Shown here piece by piece: positions 1 through 13,376 of a stretch of 64,000 nucleotides of DNA (positions within the stretch are counted from its first letter, which is position 1; every line of letters begins with the position of its first letter). This stretch comes from Brugia malayi. Lineage: Eukaryota; Nematoda; Chromadorea; Rhabditida; Onchocercidae. The DNA lies in contig NW_025062475.1 of assembly GCF_000002995.4 (NCBI RefSeq), positions 14,292,687-14,356,686 on the forward strand, in the 5' to 3' direction. A program made the translations under genes and the position numbers. The notes below the pieces were generated by a model. That model was not told the DNA's origin. It ran no database searches and saw nothing but the letters and a program-made list of their open reading frames with translations.

Positions 1-695
1 ATTTCAAATATTTTTTTTTCCTTTTTTTTAGAAATAAAGTATTTGTAATAATTCTGATTAACTTCTTATACAATAATAAGCCTATTACTTACTAATAATT
101 CAATAAGTTTTTTATTATTATTAAATTTTAAAGTTATTCAAATTGTATATGTGATTCTTATAAATGGTATTATTGAGTGACTTAAAAAAAAAAAAAAAAA
201 AAAACATAATAATAAAATGAAACTATCAATTTTCATCGTCTCATCCTTTCATATTATTTTTTTTTCTAATTAACAAAATTTATTCTTTTAATTATTCATC
301 ATTAATCTCATTTTAAAATTTGTAAGCAAATATGAAAATTAATAATAAATGAAATTTTAATAATAACCAACCAAAACTTCGACATCCTTGCAATAAATGA
401 TTTGAGAAGGTTGACAGTGACCATTTATTGCCTATTTACATATTAATTATAATATTTTAATTGTTTTTTTTTTTTAATATTAAAAAAATAGAAATTGTCG
501 AGAAAGGATAAATTGGTAAAATTGCATAAAATAAATGCATTTTTAAAAATTATCTTTTAGATTTTTTTTTTTATATATTTTTTATACAAAAGACCAAAAA
601 TTTGTGTTGTAAATAAACAATAACTAATTGTTTGTTGTGTTGTAAATAAAAAAGACAATAACTAATTTATTTAAATTAGTTATTAATAAACATAC

Positions 696-1526
696 CATCA
701 TTCCAACTGGACAAACACATCGAGCTGCATAATTGCATATAGCATTATTGGGACATTGTTCATTTACAAAACATAATTCATTGAGTGTAACTCGTTTGAA
801 ACAACGATTATTCAATAATATCTGTTAATTTCAAATAATCTTTGAAAATAATTTAATTTAAAATAACATTATAAAAATTTAGCTATTCTAATATATATTT
901 AAAGTATATTTATTTTGTAAAATAAAAACTTATTTTCTTCCTTTTTTTTTTTCAGAATAATTTGAACAAAAATATTTTATGAATGGAAAAAATAAAACTA
1001 CAAGTTACTTCATCTTGATTACATAAGACAGATCCAGTACAGTATCCATTAATATTTGTAGTACCCTGTGGACAGTTACAGTAGCCATCTGTACAAATAG
1101 ACCCACTGAGACATTGCAAATCATAAATACATTGATCACCTGGTTTTGTGATCTCCACACAACTATTATTAACGTATACCTTAAATTATTATTATCGCTA
1201 TTATTATTATTATTATTGTTATTATTACTATTATTATTCACTATTATTATCATTATTATTATTATTACTATTGTTATTATTCACTATTATTATCATTATT
1301 ATTATTACTATTGTTATTATTCACTATTATTATCATTATTATTATTATTATTCACTATTATTAACATCATTATTATTATTATTACTATTGTTATTATTCA
1401 CTATTATTATCATTATTATTATTATTACTATTGTTATTATTCACTATTATTATCATTATTATTATTATTACTATTGTTATTATTCACTATTATTATCATT
1501 ATTATTATTATTATTATTATTATTCA

Positions 1527-1611
<85 letters not shown>

Positions 1612-1632
1612 TGTTATTATTCACTATTATTA

Positions 1633-1675
<43 letters not shown>

Positions 1676-4600
1676 TTATTATTATTATTATTATTATTAC
1701 TATTGTTATTATTCACTATTATTATCATTATTATTATTATTACTATTGTTATTATTCACTATTATTATCATTATTATTATTATTACTATTGTTATTATTC
1801 ACTATTATTATCATTATTATTATTATTACTATTGTTATTATTCACTATTATTATCATTATTATTATTATTACTATTGTTATTATTCACTATTATTATCAT
1901 TATTATTATTATTATTACTATTGTTATTTATTATTATCAACGTGATTTTCACTTATTATTATTTCATTTATATTAGTTTATAAAATTTCTATCAAAATTT
2001 TTAAAAAAAATTTCCAAAAACAATAAATTATTTTAAAATCAAATTACTTCGTTATCATTTAGTGATCATTTATGACAAATAAGTGAAAATGACTTATACA
2101 TCATCTTTTTATTCATAATTTTAATAATTAATCTAATTTAATGGCTTTACTTTTTTTTTTTTTTTTGCGTCATATAATATTTTAAATCATTTAAAAAAAA
2201 AGAGAGAGAAAAAAACATATTACACCGTTAATATTTCTTACAAATTAATCATATCTATACATTTTTATTTAGTGCTTATTTTCAAATTATTCAAATTTAT
2301 TTTGAAATATTTAAATTTAAATTTCTTTTTTTGAAACTTCTAGAAATAATAAATTAATAAAAGACAAAAAAAAAAAAGAAGAAAGTAAATATAAAACCAT
2401 TGAAATTGAATCACATGGATCAGTGTACGATAATTTCCGACAGTATCCGCCAACATTATTCATTCCTTCAATACAACCACAAATGTGTGTCACAGACGAG
2501 CACTGTGACCCATCTAGACATTGCACTGAGTGCTTGCACTGTTGGCCGGGAATTATCCGTGACAAGCATTTTCCATTAATTAATACTTCATTTCTTGAGC
2601 AATTCGATGCTTTGCATCTATTAATTTTATCAATTTATCATTTATTTGATAATAACATAAAAATTAAACAGCAAAAAAAAAAGAAAAAGTTGTAAAATTA
2701 TTGAATAAATTTTTATAAAATATAAAATTAAAATTGTAGCAATGGGTAAACAAAAATTGTATTATATAAGTTTCCTCAAATTCTAGTAATTAATTGTAAT
2801 AAATTAGTTTAAAAAAAAAAAGAAAGAAAAAGTTCTTTAAATAAATTAGGTTTTGAGAAAAAAAAAAAAAAGGAAAAGAAAATGAAATTCTTTCATTTGC
2901 AATGATAAACAATAAATTTTATCTTTTTTTTTTAGCATTATAATGCATTAATAATATTAATTTTAAAAAAAAATTTTTTTTTCCGAACTATTTACATATA
3001 ATTTTTATTGTTTACGAAAAAATTACTGGAAAATTGAATTCTTAAATTAATTTTTAAATATATTACTAATACTTGCTATTATTATTATTATTATTATTAA
3101 TTGTCATTATATTATTATTACCATTATTTTATTATTATTACTATTAATATTATCACAAAATTATAAAATCATTGTGCAATCAATTACTAAAAAAAATCAA
3201 ATCTTTCAATTATACCTATCTGATGCCATCTCTTTTCTTACCTAACTTTGAAACAATGCGACACTTTTAACTGCTTTCTAAAAATATTCAAATACTTTCT
3301 AATTTTAAAATTTAATAAAAGTAAATAGGAAACATTTTTTCATTTTGAACAGTTCCTGGCGGACATGAACAATGTTGATTGAAACAATTAGCGCCACCAG
3401 AGCATTGCGCATCTATTTGACAAACTTCCCCAATTGCGACAATATCTAAGCATTCTCCATGAACAGAAATTTGATGAATTTCGCATTGACGAATAGATCG
3501 TAAATTTCTTTTTTGACATATTCCATTCACATTAACTGTTTCTGTAGCAAAATTCAATTTAGAAATAAAAATTAAATCTTAAAATTTCTTTTTTTTTTTT
3601 TACAAAATTTTAATCTAATTTGAAATTTCTAGCACAAATTAATTATTTATTTAAAATGAAAAAAATTTGATTGATAGATTAATATTATTTTATAGATGTG
3701 ATAAAAAATACATTCAAAAATGTAAATTCTTTTCTATAGTATATTACAACTGTTCCGGTTATAATTCAATTATAATATATTACGGTTGTTCCGGTCATTT
3801 CGTAAAATATATATAAAGTTGAATCTAATTAGAACTTTTTTTTTCGGAATTTCTTAGCAAATATATCTGATAAATAGGTCAACAATAATATATTCTCATC
3901 GATGATATGCAATAGCATCTTACTAACTTATCACCATTTTCTTATCAAATCAACTTATCTATCTCATAGATAAATCGATGAAAGTTCTTCAAGGTTAGCT
4001 TATACTTTACTTGTTTTTCTTTGTATCGCATTGAAAAATTCAAATATTTAACCTACTGGCATAGTGGAAAGCTATACTTTCTTATCACTTTTATATTGCT
4101 ATAAGATATTATCGATAAATCAAATTATACAAGAAATATTAGCTGATAATAAATTTGATTATCCATAAAAAGAATTGAAGTGTTAGAAGTTAAATATAAA
4201 TACTCGATGATTTAATTTAGGATTTGCTTTATATTTTAGGATCATTTTTAAATTTACCACACTTATAAGCCAGAATATATATAAGCTAAATTAAATGATA
4301 TGTGATAATGATAGACCGTGAAGACAGGTGCAAGAATTATTTATGCAGAATGATTCGCCGTAGCATTGCTCATTGATAAGGCATTTCTCACCGATTGCTG
4401 ATAGATGATAGCATTGTCCATCGTGATAAACCTTAATTTCAATTTCTTATAAACAAAAAATTTTCATCTTGAATTCTACCCTTAATAATATTAGTAGCAA
4501 TAGCAGTAGCAGTAGTAGTAATAGTAGAACAATTAGAATAAGGTTAGGAAATCAAATCATAATTTTAATATGTTAATTAAATAAAAAGACATTATGATTT

Positions 4601-5796
4601 TTAAATGAAGCTCAAAGATTTGATTAGTTTTCTTTCCTATATTAATTAGTATTTGCCACAATATATGTCCAAAAAGTTAATTAGAAAAAGAATTGCGAAA
4701 ATTATTAATTTTTGATAATATAATCAAGATTGTATTAAATGTTAAGGTTATGCTTACATTTAAATGTTAAATTCATTTTTCAACAAATACAATGATGGAT
4801 ACTTGACTGTAATTTTAAGTACAAAAATTTTTTTTATTGATAAGCACTGTTTAAATTATTATGAATTATTTGGATCTAAGCTCAGTTTAATGTATGTGAT
4901 CAAAGCAAATGTAAAATATAGTGATAATGATATTTAACGCAGTGATAACTATAAACAATGTTATGATAATAAATTTATTTAAATGTATGCTGGTACTAAT
5001 TTAATATAACATTTCTCGATTGATTGTTTGATATGAGCAATTATTATCTCATTTTAATGATAAATTATTTTCTCCCTATCTTTTTTTTTTCCTTTTGGAT
5101 AGTTTATTTTAAAAAATGTCAGTTTTCTTTTTCTAAAATTTTGAAATGTTAAAGCACCTCTTGCCCATTTTGGCAATAAAAATCCATAACACATCTATTA
5201 TTGCTGAGAATTTGCCCATTAAAACAAAGGCATTTTCCCCAAATACAATACTGTCCATCTGAACATTGTTTTTCGTTTTTACATAAACGACCAATGCCTA
5301 AAAAATTTATACAAGGAATGAAAAAAAAAAACAATAAAAATTATTCCATCTTGCAAAAATCAAATAAATATTCCTTTTTCCCACCAAACATATTTTCATC
5401 TGTTCTTTTCCTGGAAAAAAAATCTAAAAAATTTCTGAATTGATTGCAATAAAATGGAATTATTCCAGAAAAAAAAAAAGAAAAAATTGGAATTTTAGAA
5501 AAAAACTATTTCTAGAAAAATTTCAAATATGCACTATTCTTTTTCTGCATACTACTTCATGTACCAATAATGATTAATTAAAATTACCTTCATACTTCAG
5601 TCATTTCCAAATTTTAATTTATTCATCGAGAGAATCTTGATTTTAATTATTACATCAATTTTTCATCCAAATTAAATGAACAGAATAGAATATTTTTTTT
5701 TTCATCTTTTAGTCAAAAATGAACATACTAACCATTGCATTCTTCCTGAATGTATAATAATAATAAGAGAGCTATGAAAAAAACAGTGTAGCGCAT
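696..5796 (-). CDS. Secreted EB-module cysteine-rich protein, 3' part outside window
   Basis: Seven minus-strand exons can be chained: 5733-5796, 5158-5297, 4317-4431, about 3355-3541, 2398-2617, 1009-1179 and 696-821. The first encodes a signal peptide (MRYTVFFIALLLLLYIQEECN). The others each carry a repeated Cys pattern, C-x4-QC-x5-C-x3-C-x-C-x2-G, typical of the nematode EB module, for example GRLCKNEKQCSDGQYCIWGK and GEKCLINEQCYGESFCINNS. Exons begin in the same way (VYHDGQC, TVNVNGIC, VYVNNSC, ILLNNRC), so the gene grew by exon duplication. The last exon ends at a GTATGT donor after CVCPVGMM with no stop, so the gene continues left of the window. The join between the exons near 3355 and 2617 is unresolved in phase and may hide a further exon. 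The signal peptide implies secretion. EB-module function is unknown. Confidence 0.8.
1190..1945. repeat. ATT-rich microsatellite with 43-50 bp higher-order unit
   Basis: About 750 bases of ATT/TAA triplets, interrupted at regular intervals by CACTATTATTATC and ACTATTGTT, so that a longer unit recurs many times. It lies in the intron of the EB-module gene between the exons ending at 1179 and beginning at 2398. The long poly-I/Y/L reading frames here are artefacts of the repeat. Confidence 0.95.
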
Positions 5797-6317
5797 AACT
5801 ACAGTACAGTAAATCAAAATATTATTTTTTAAAATCATATCCATCTGTTTTATTAGCTTTTACTACAAATTCAATGGATATTGTATGGCATATTCCATTG
5901 AATCATCATTTAATTGTTGATAGAAATACTGCGTTACAATTGAATGATCACAATAACTAATACATCCTTGTAAAAAAATATTTGCACAGGCCTCGATTAT
6001 CTATTGCAATGAAAATAATACACTGCTAATAACGCTCCACAACGTCAAATATAATCTATTTTAATGAATCCTCTCAATATGTCAATAGTTTATTTCTGAA
6101 TGCTTTTTTTCTATATCCTTCTGTTAAGGACCATATAAAGCATACCATCTGTTAATTGTATCTGACAACAGAACAATCAGCCTCTCAACTAATATTGCGT
6201 TTTACTGCGAATAGAATAAATTACGGTCAATAAATTTTTATCAACTGTAGTAACAACCGATTATATAGGATTACACTGAATTACACATAAACTGTAAAAA
6301 ATATAAATTTTGACATT

Positions 6318-7720
6318 TCACAAACGACGACCACGACGACCACCCTTACGTCTGGTACAATCCGTTGGGATAGGTGTTACATCTTCAATCCGCCCAATTT
6401 TAATACCAGAACGAGCCAATGCACGAAGTGCGGATTGGGCTCCTGGTCCTGGAGTTTTTGTTTTTGTTCCACCTGTTGCACGCAACTTGATATGTAAAGC
6501 GTTAATTGATAGCTAAAAAGGTTCATATACAATTAAGTTAATAACAGCAGAAATAAAACACTAATGGAAGCCCTCAGAAAACTATATCAGCAGAGACTTT
6601 ATAACTCAGAAAGGCAACTGATAATTCAAACATCACTGGGCATTGGTCGTTGTAGGAAATATACATAATTCAAAGAAATCGAGTTAGGTATCTATTATCA
6701 AACTGTTATATTTTAAAGTAGTCTATTGCGAATTCCAGTCAATGCCGCATGAAAATGCAACTTTTCACTAACCTTTCGAAGCTTTTTAATGCGAAATAAG
6801 CTTTACCTCCGAACTACTTTTCAACGCCATTTAACAGGAATTTAAGAGATATTTAGCAAAAAATAAACTTACTGCTTTACAACGCTCAGCAACATCCTGT
6901 GCAGCCAGCATAGCAGCATAAGGTGATGCTTCATCACGATCTGCTTTTACCTTCATACCACCAGTTACACGCACAATTGTTTCTCGGCCTAAATCAAATG
7001 TCTTGCAGAAGGTGAAAATTGGTTTCTGATATACATATAACTGACCACCGAGAACTAAGGAAGTGTGAACTACTTGCTATATAAGAACAGTTGAAGTTCT
7101 ATACACCATGATCTTCCATAAACTAATATGTTAGAAAGATGTGATACAACTGTAATTTGATGTTGTAATGAAATAAGCATACAAAGAGCCAATCAGAAAT
7201 ACACCAAATGGTAATTTAGCATTCGTCCCTTCCACAGTTCGCCATTGAGGACTGAACTGAAGTACACATGAATGCGCATCAAACAGACTTTGCTTACCAA
7301 CCCGACGAGACATGAACAGGAAAATTTTAATTAATCTAGAGATACTTTTTGCACATAGCCTGTTTTTAAAACACAGTAGGATAAAGTGAACAATGCAACC
7401 GATAACTGCGAACTTCAGTCCTCCAGACTGTCACCTTTATATACGCAACTTTCAAGCAATTATTGGTAACATTACAATTTGCATACAAAATAGTCGAAAA
7501 TCCCAAAAAACCCAAGTGATAGCGCACGCTTTTTTATTCGTGTAGTAGCGAACATGAAGAGAATTAACAACTAACCAGATAAATCAGTGACATGAACGAA
7601 GGTATCATTGAAGGATGCAAAAATATGCGCCACACCAAATATATTTTCGCCTTCCTTAGCCTGCGGTCCTAATGTAACCACTGGTTGATCCTCCTTAACT
7701 TTACCCTTCCGCGGTGGCAT
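6318..7720 (-). CDS. rps-14: 40S ribosomal protein uS11 (RPS14)
   Basis: Three exons, 7576-7720, 6873-6988 and 6318-6512, give 151 residues, the same length as human RPS14. The protein starts [20 protein letters not shown], contains [20 protein letters not shown] and [20 protein letters not shown], and ends in the basic tail [13 protein letters not shown]. It is a core protein of the small-subunit platform near the 3' end of 18S rRNA. Donors are GTTAG and GTAAG. Upstream of the ATG is TTTTCAG (7736-7743), 15 bases before the start, a good spliced-leader acceptor. The gene is head to head with the EI24 homologue, with 1.4 kb between the two start codons. Confidence 0.97.
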
Positions 7721-7735
7721 CTTGAGTTTCCTATG

Positions 7736-7743
7736 CTGAAAAT
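7736..7743 (-). promoter_or_regulatory. Putative trans-splice acceptor of rps-14
   Basis: On the minus strand TATTTTCAG ends 15 bases before the start codon at 7720, with no upstream coding exon. In nematodes this arrangement usually marks spliced-leader addition. Inferred from sequence only. Confidence 0.5.
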
Positions 7744-9149
7744 ACATTTACTAACTGTTCAAAAAAACACTAACTGTTCCAGCAAGACTACAGTATAATA
7801 CACCATAAAATATAATATACACTCGAAGTCCATGTGGAGCAGTTTAACAAATATCACTGCTTCTAAATAATTAACTTTACCAGAGTATTAATAAAGATTT
7901 TACTAAAGCAAAAAGACATTATACTGTAAACATATTTCTCAGCATGCATCATCTTAAAGTATATGTTATGTCATTATTCAACAATTTTACATCATTTAAA
8001 TTTCACAAATATACTCAAATGTGCATTATCTTCTTATTGAGAATGCAAATATATGAAAAATGCCTGAATTTATTAGCAACTGGGTTTGACCACTTTTTTT
8101 TTTTTTTTGTTACTAATAAATCCAATTAATTACTGAATGCATTTAAAAATAGAAAAATAGGACAATAAAGTGAAATTTTCCTTTTTTAAGTCTTCCTACT
8201 GAGTTAAGTAAGGTGATGCTTCGCAATGATGTTACATTCGCTCATATGGAATGCACACCATTCACGTACGTACGTGTAACCGCCCACGTAGCACATACTC
8301 CCAACCATCCATAAACTTACTGCACACTTCCCACCTTCACTAAAGTACAAAAATAAATTTACCCAGTGATAGGTCAGAAAACTCGACTACATGCGACCTA
8401 CAACAATCTTCGAGCGATAATACTTTGAGGGATAGCAAAAATACGTGGAAAATTCCCGGATTTAATAACAATTTGGCTCGTTTTTTCCTCGTTATAAATG
8501 AATTCAATTAATTACTAAATGTATTTAAAAATAGAACAAAAATAGCAAAGCGAAAAATTATTCTCTTTTTTCCAAAATTGCATTTGCTATTGACAAATAA
8601 TCGTATAACGTTTGCTTGAAGTTTGCAGAATGAAAAAATATGGCTTCTTGCCAGGAAGGGTAGGAAGTTGTTGGAAAATAGTTATATGATTTTTGGGGGA
8701 AAGTTAGACGAGCAGAAGAGTTGATAGAGAGTGTGTGGCGGATGAGGGGCAGGCATGACGAAAAAATAGGACGTATTTATCGATTTTTGGCCATTCATCT
8801 CCAAACCCGATTCTGTTCGTTTGTATTTAATGTAGGCAAGGAGGTGGATAAATGGCTGAGTGGGAATAGATTTGATGGAATGATGGATGGTTTTGGTGCA
8901 GTTATTTTCATTTCAGACTTTAATTATTAGAATTATCTTATCAATGGCTATCAGAAGTGTTTGATCGATCAGTAGTAATTAGAATGTTACGTTATATTAT
9001 AATTTATCTGGTCATTTCACTGCACTTATTGATATTTTATCTATGGATAGTTTCAGGTGTGGTGGAAGTAATCACTGATGTGCGGGTAAGCAGCTTACCT
9101 GCACTGGAGAACGTGCCCTGGTGCTACGGGGCAGGGTTATTGGACAAAT
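7744..9149. other. Divergent intergenic region with a diverged direct repeat
   Basis: Lies between the divergent starts of rps-14 (-) and the EI24 homologue (+), so it should hold both promoters. About 8050-8170 and 8455-8560 are related direct copies: both contain CCAATTAATTACT- or TCAATTAATTACT-like text followed by a TTTAAAAATAG block. TTTCAG at about 9055 may be the leader acceptor or a 5' UTR intron border for the plus-strand gene. The reading frames at 8721-8930 and 8957-9175 show no family similarity and were not called. Confidence 0.5.
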
Positions 9150-11580
9150 ATGGGTTTGCCGGCATGTATCTGTGATTATTTATATGGTCTACGAGATTCG
9201 CTGAAAAGTCTTTTCGTAAGTTTTTACGACGGATTTTTGTGCTACAGTGTATTGACTTTAAGTAGCTTTCGCGATCAGAGGAAAAGTTCAGCACTAGATA
9301 TGTTCGTTTCGCATTCATCGTATAGTGACAGTGGAGATTCTCCGGTGTACAGGAAAAAGATTTCTAGTGTGTAAAGTGGACTTTTTCTGTTCCCTAAGTA
9401 TAGTATACTGATTCATGAAAATTTAAAGGAATTAATTAGTAGCAATGCAACTAATGGTATATGGATGTATCTTAGATACAAATTTCTATATATTGTTCAT
9501 AAAGACTTTTTTTAGGCACAACATTAGATTACTGCAGTTTGCTTTTCCAACATGCGCCGTGCAGCTCCATTATGTTGCACTGTGAGTACTGAAAAGCGAA
9601 ATTAATTATATCTGTGGACGCATGCACATCGATGCATTTAAATGTGTAGATGTTATTGAGCTGCAGATTACACATAGTGCTTTATTTTGATCTTAGTGTT
9701 CGTGATATATCAAAGAGAAAAAAGGAAAGTGAGAAGAAAAAGTTATCTTTCGTAGATATGAGTTATATATTTCTGTTTTGTTATTCAAACATTTGGGGAT
9801 GAATCGGTCAGGTAGCTTTACAGTTAACCATTTGTCATCATTCTTTATCTGGTTGGATAAGAAACTTTAGTTCCGTTAAATAATGATTTCAGGTAATCCA
9901 TAAATTGGATCAGATATCAGATGGCGAACGCAGGAAAATGGAGAATAAGCAAAGAGAACTGTTGCGTCCGAAAATGACTACTGTGCTCCAACAGAGGCGA
10001 CTTGCTAGTTCAGCAAAAGAAAAACGTAATGTTGAAATGGTTGCAAAGCCAAAAGCAATTACTGGGTAATTGTATAACTTTCCTTGATTGACAGCGAGTT
10101 ATAGTATCTCGATGAAAGAGATAAAGGAAAAAGAATTTTGTGAATAAGAGTAAGGTTTAATCGACTTTCAGACTTATGTGTTCGCTTATTCTGAATATGA
10201 TACTTATCTCTGTATTATATGTAACAATGCCAAAACAGACATCTACATTTCTTCGATTGCTTCATGGGTTATTTTGTTTGTCCGCTTTGATCATTTCACG
10301 AGTATGCAACAGTATATGGTCTTCTGATATTGCAAACGCTTCACTAAAGTACACGGGTGTCCACACTCCAAGTCTATCCCTGAGGTATGATTAGTTGTTC
10401 TTTTGTGTTTGAAGACTTCGCACACTCGTTATGGTCCATTCTACGCAAGTCATTTTGGCTCAGTGTTGGATTTTGCAACTGCTGATTGTAGATTATTTAG
10501 TAAATAGGAATAGATTGAATGTTGTTTTGAACTGCAATACTGAAATACGAAAATTACAAAATTACATTTCGTAAAATTTCAGTCGAACGACCGGTGATTT
10601 TTGTTCTTCGATGCTTCTCGATTTTGTTTTTTTCTTGCAATCACTATTCGTCAGCAATATTCCAGTACCCCTTGTCTCTTCAGTGTTTACTTTTATTCAC
10701 ATGACTTTGCTTAATTCCTTATTCAGGTTCGTCTTTTTTGTATTTGACAAACAAGGAATGTACACATGAATTTAATAACGAATGTATGTCTCATTTCGGG
10801 TGTCACTTTCAGTATTCGGTATGAGTGTATGATAATGACGGCTCAATTTTTCCTCATTTGCCAATGATAACCTTTATTTCGAAGTGTTCTTAAGCTCAGC
10901 AAAGTTATTCTCTGCAGTAATGTTGAATATAAATAATGTTTGTAATTGATCGAGATGATAACCGGATCGTTTCAGAAAAGTATTCGTGATCTGAAAATTT
11001 GTTTCAAGTACGGATGTATCCGATCTAACATTTTTTTTTAGTTTTGAATACTTATGGATGTCGCTTGGAATTGGATTACGAGCACGCATTAATCTTATTG
11101 AACGTAACTGGCCATACTTCTTGGGCTATGGCACTGTGCTTACTCTTTTTACTAGCCTTACGGATAATATGGTGTTGAATGCATTTCTGTTTGGCGCTCT
11201 ATTCCCATTTTGCATCATAAGCAGTTTTTTGGTTAGTAATTGGATTGAAAATTCTTATCTGTCTTAGTGAAGCTTGAATTTTAGCTTTCCGGAAAAAATG
11301 CTGTATGCGTTATTGTTTATGAAAATTATTTCAGGTAGAAGCAGGCAACTATAAACAAAGATCGCACCCTTACGTTCATATATTTGGTCCCTCAATAGCG
11401 ACTACGAACTACATAACATCCGGCCTTTCTAATTTACTAAAATCAATTGGATGTAAGACTGTACAAACAAGTATGGTAAAGAAGAGTAACATATCGCTTC
11501 GTGATGATCATTCGCGTTCGCCGATGCGAAATATGGATCTTAGAACTGGACATAGTGGAGCCAGAAGTTCTACTGAGTGA
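9150..11580 (+). CDS. epg-4: EI24 / EPG-4 homologue, ER membrane autophagy protein
   Basis: Six exons (9150-9215, 9893-10065, 10172-10384, 10583-10726, 11042-11231, 11335-11580) join in phase to 343 residues; human EI24 has 340. Matches run along the whole length: YLYGLRDSLKSLF near the N terminus, a charged segment with LQQRRLAS, CNSIWSSDIANASLK, LVSSVFTFIHMTLLNSLFSF, and the signature RINLIERNWPYFLGYG. Several hydrophobic membrane segments are evident. EI24, called EPG-4 in C. elegans, is an ER multi-pass protein needed for autophagosome maturation. The first Met was chosen because it gives the family N terminus just before the amphipathic segment. The C-terminal 60 residues are Ser/Arg-rich and poorly conserved. 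It may be the first gene of a three-gene cluster with rpl-36 and the acyl carrier protein. Confidence 0.95.
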
Positions 11581-12388
11581 AGTTAACTTTTCATTTTTCT
11601 TTAATTAATCAGTTGGCCATCTACTACTGCAGTATATTGCCGTTGGGATTTTACCTTCAAATTTGAAGTGATTGTAGACGTGAAATTCTACTTATTAGAG
11701 CTGGTTTTATTGTACTATATATAGAGTCTTTTTGCTATTTGTTATCAAGGTTTTGGAATGTAAATATCAGTGAATTCAAATTTAGGTTTTAATTCCATGG
11801 ATTTATATTTCAGTAGCACTGAAAAATTTTGGAAGTAGCCTGTAAACTTAATGTTGAAATTTTGTTGGTGAGTCTCATATGCTGCTTCAAAATGTATATA
11901 TTTTGATGTTAATATTCTCTGTTAAACTCGATAATTAAATATTATTTTAAATGAAAGTTTTGTTGTCTGTAATTTTTTTCTTGTCTCTGTAAACTTGAAA
12001 CTTATTAGTAATTAAAATAGGTAATTGTGTGATTGGTTCTTCTGTTTATTGGAATTGAAAATATTCTGATTGTCAAATATTTGTAAATACATTTTGTATA
12101 TACATCATTTTATGATTGCGAGTATGTGCCACGTGTTACATGTATACTTTTTGCTTCTCCCATTTTCAATCCGCATCTTGCATACTTTTTAGTATGCTAA
12201 TGTAAAACGTTTTCCAGATATTTTTGCTTTTACAGCGGAGCTGCTTTCATCAGCAAATAAAACTTATTTATTTTGTGTTTTCTCAGTGTGTAATTGTTGT
12301 CCGCCCAGCAATTTTACAATATTTATATTTTTTTGTGGATGTAAAGAACGTACTTGTAGCTGATTAGCTTGAATTATTTTTTTAACTC

Positions 12389-12396
12389 TTTTTTAG
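12389..12396 (+). promoter_or_regulatory. Putative trans-splice acceptor of rpl-36
   Basis: TTTTTTAG ends 8 bases before the ATG at 12405, directly after a pyrimidine tract and with no coding exon upstream. This fits spliced-leader addition to a downstream gene of a cluster. Confidence 0.5.
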
Positions 12397-12404
12397 GAAA
12401 AGAA

Positions 12405-12907
12405 ATGGTCGCAGTTGAAGCAGTTGCTGTGGGTCTTAATGCTGGTTACAAGGTTCCTTTGTTTGTTTTTTGTTTTTTTTAATTTGAATATCGCATTCAT
12501 TATTTAGCACAGTAGAATTCTCTCTAATTTTGTAAGTCTTGTTTAACTTTTGTAGGTAACGAAAAATCAAAGGAAAATGCGTCAAAGTAGACGTAAAGGA
12601 CGTATAACCAAAAGGAGTAAAATTGTTCGTGAACTGATTCGTGAAGTTGCTGGGTTTGCTCCTTACGAAAGACGAACAATGGAATTGCTGAGAATTAGGT
12701 AGCTTTTGATAATTTTATATGTGAAATATATGAATTGTCTGCAAATGAATTGTTGAAGATTTACTTAATTTGACTTCTTTTCATTTCAGCAAAGACAAGA
12801 AGGCATTAAAGTTTTTGAAGAGGCGTATTGGTTCACATGTTCGTGCAAAGAGAAAGCGTGACGAGATTCAGGCAATCCTTACAAATCTTCGTAAACATCA
12901 TAAGTGA
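12405..12907 (+). CDS. rpl-36: 60S ribosomal protein eL36 (RPL36)
   Basis: Three exons, 12405-12452, 12556-12698 and 12790-12907, give 102 residues, close to the usual 104-105. The protein begins [16 protein letters not shown], continues through the basic [21 protein letters not shown] and [16 protein letters not shown], and ends in the characteristic [20 protein letters not shown] followed by a Lys/Arg-rich helix. It is a component of the large ribosomal subunit. Introns are short (103 and 91 bases), as expected for a highly expressed gene. It follows the EI24 homologue by 824 bases on the same strand. Confidence 0.97.
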
Positions 12908-12954
12908 TTATAAAGCGTCTACTGGAATATTTGTATTTGAGTCTGTTTTATTGA

Positions 12955-12960
12955 AATAAA
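12955..12960 (+). terminator. AATAAA polyadenylation signal of rpl-36
   Basis: Canonical AATAAA 48 bases after the stop codon of rpl-36, followed by T/G-rich sequence. Confidence 0.65.
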
Positions 12961-13364
12961 ACTTTGTTGTCGTCTTGGCATTGCATACTTCTGAAGCTTT
13001 TTTGCAGTTTCTTCAATTACTTAGCCAATAAAAAATGTAAATGGGAACTCGCAGAATTGAAGTCTGGATGCATTTTTCTTTTACAGTGGGAGGTGAAATT
13101 TGTGTTTAACATAAAATAGCATCAGATTGGAGAGCAGATTGAACTCATCGTGTTGCTCGGGAAATAAATTGGTGAAAAGTAAATTGTAGGATTGTGTGAA
13201 TAATGTTCCTTACTGAAAAAGTGAGGAAGATCAGTTTAAAAGCATTTATAATTGCCCTTAAAAGTTTGACTGCCGAAGTTTGTGTCTGTACCTTTGTGAC
13301 ATATTTTCATTCGAACGATTATAACTCGACGACAAATAATAAAAGCATTGTCACTATTAACCAT

Positions 13365-13373
13365 ATTTTATAG
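13365..13373 (+). promoter_or_regulatory. Putative trans-splice acceptor of the acyl carrier protein gene
   Basis: ATTTTATAG ends 3 bases before the ATG at 13377. Such a short 5' leader is typical of trans-spliced nematode messages. Confidence 0.5.
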
Positions 13374-13376
13374 GAG

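Noticed and set aside
1114..1983. Long frames rich in Ile, Tyr and Leu
   Set aside because: They are translations of the ATT microsatellite in an intron and have no biological composition.
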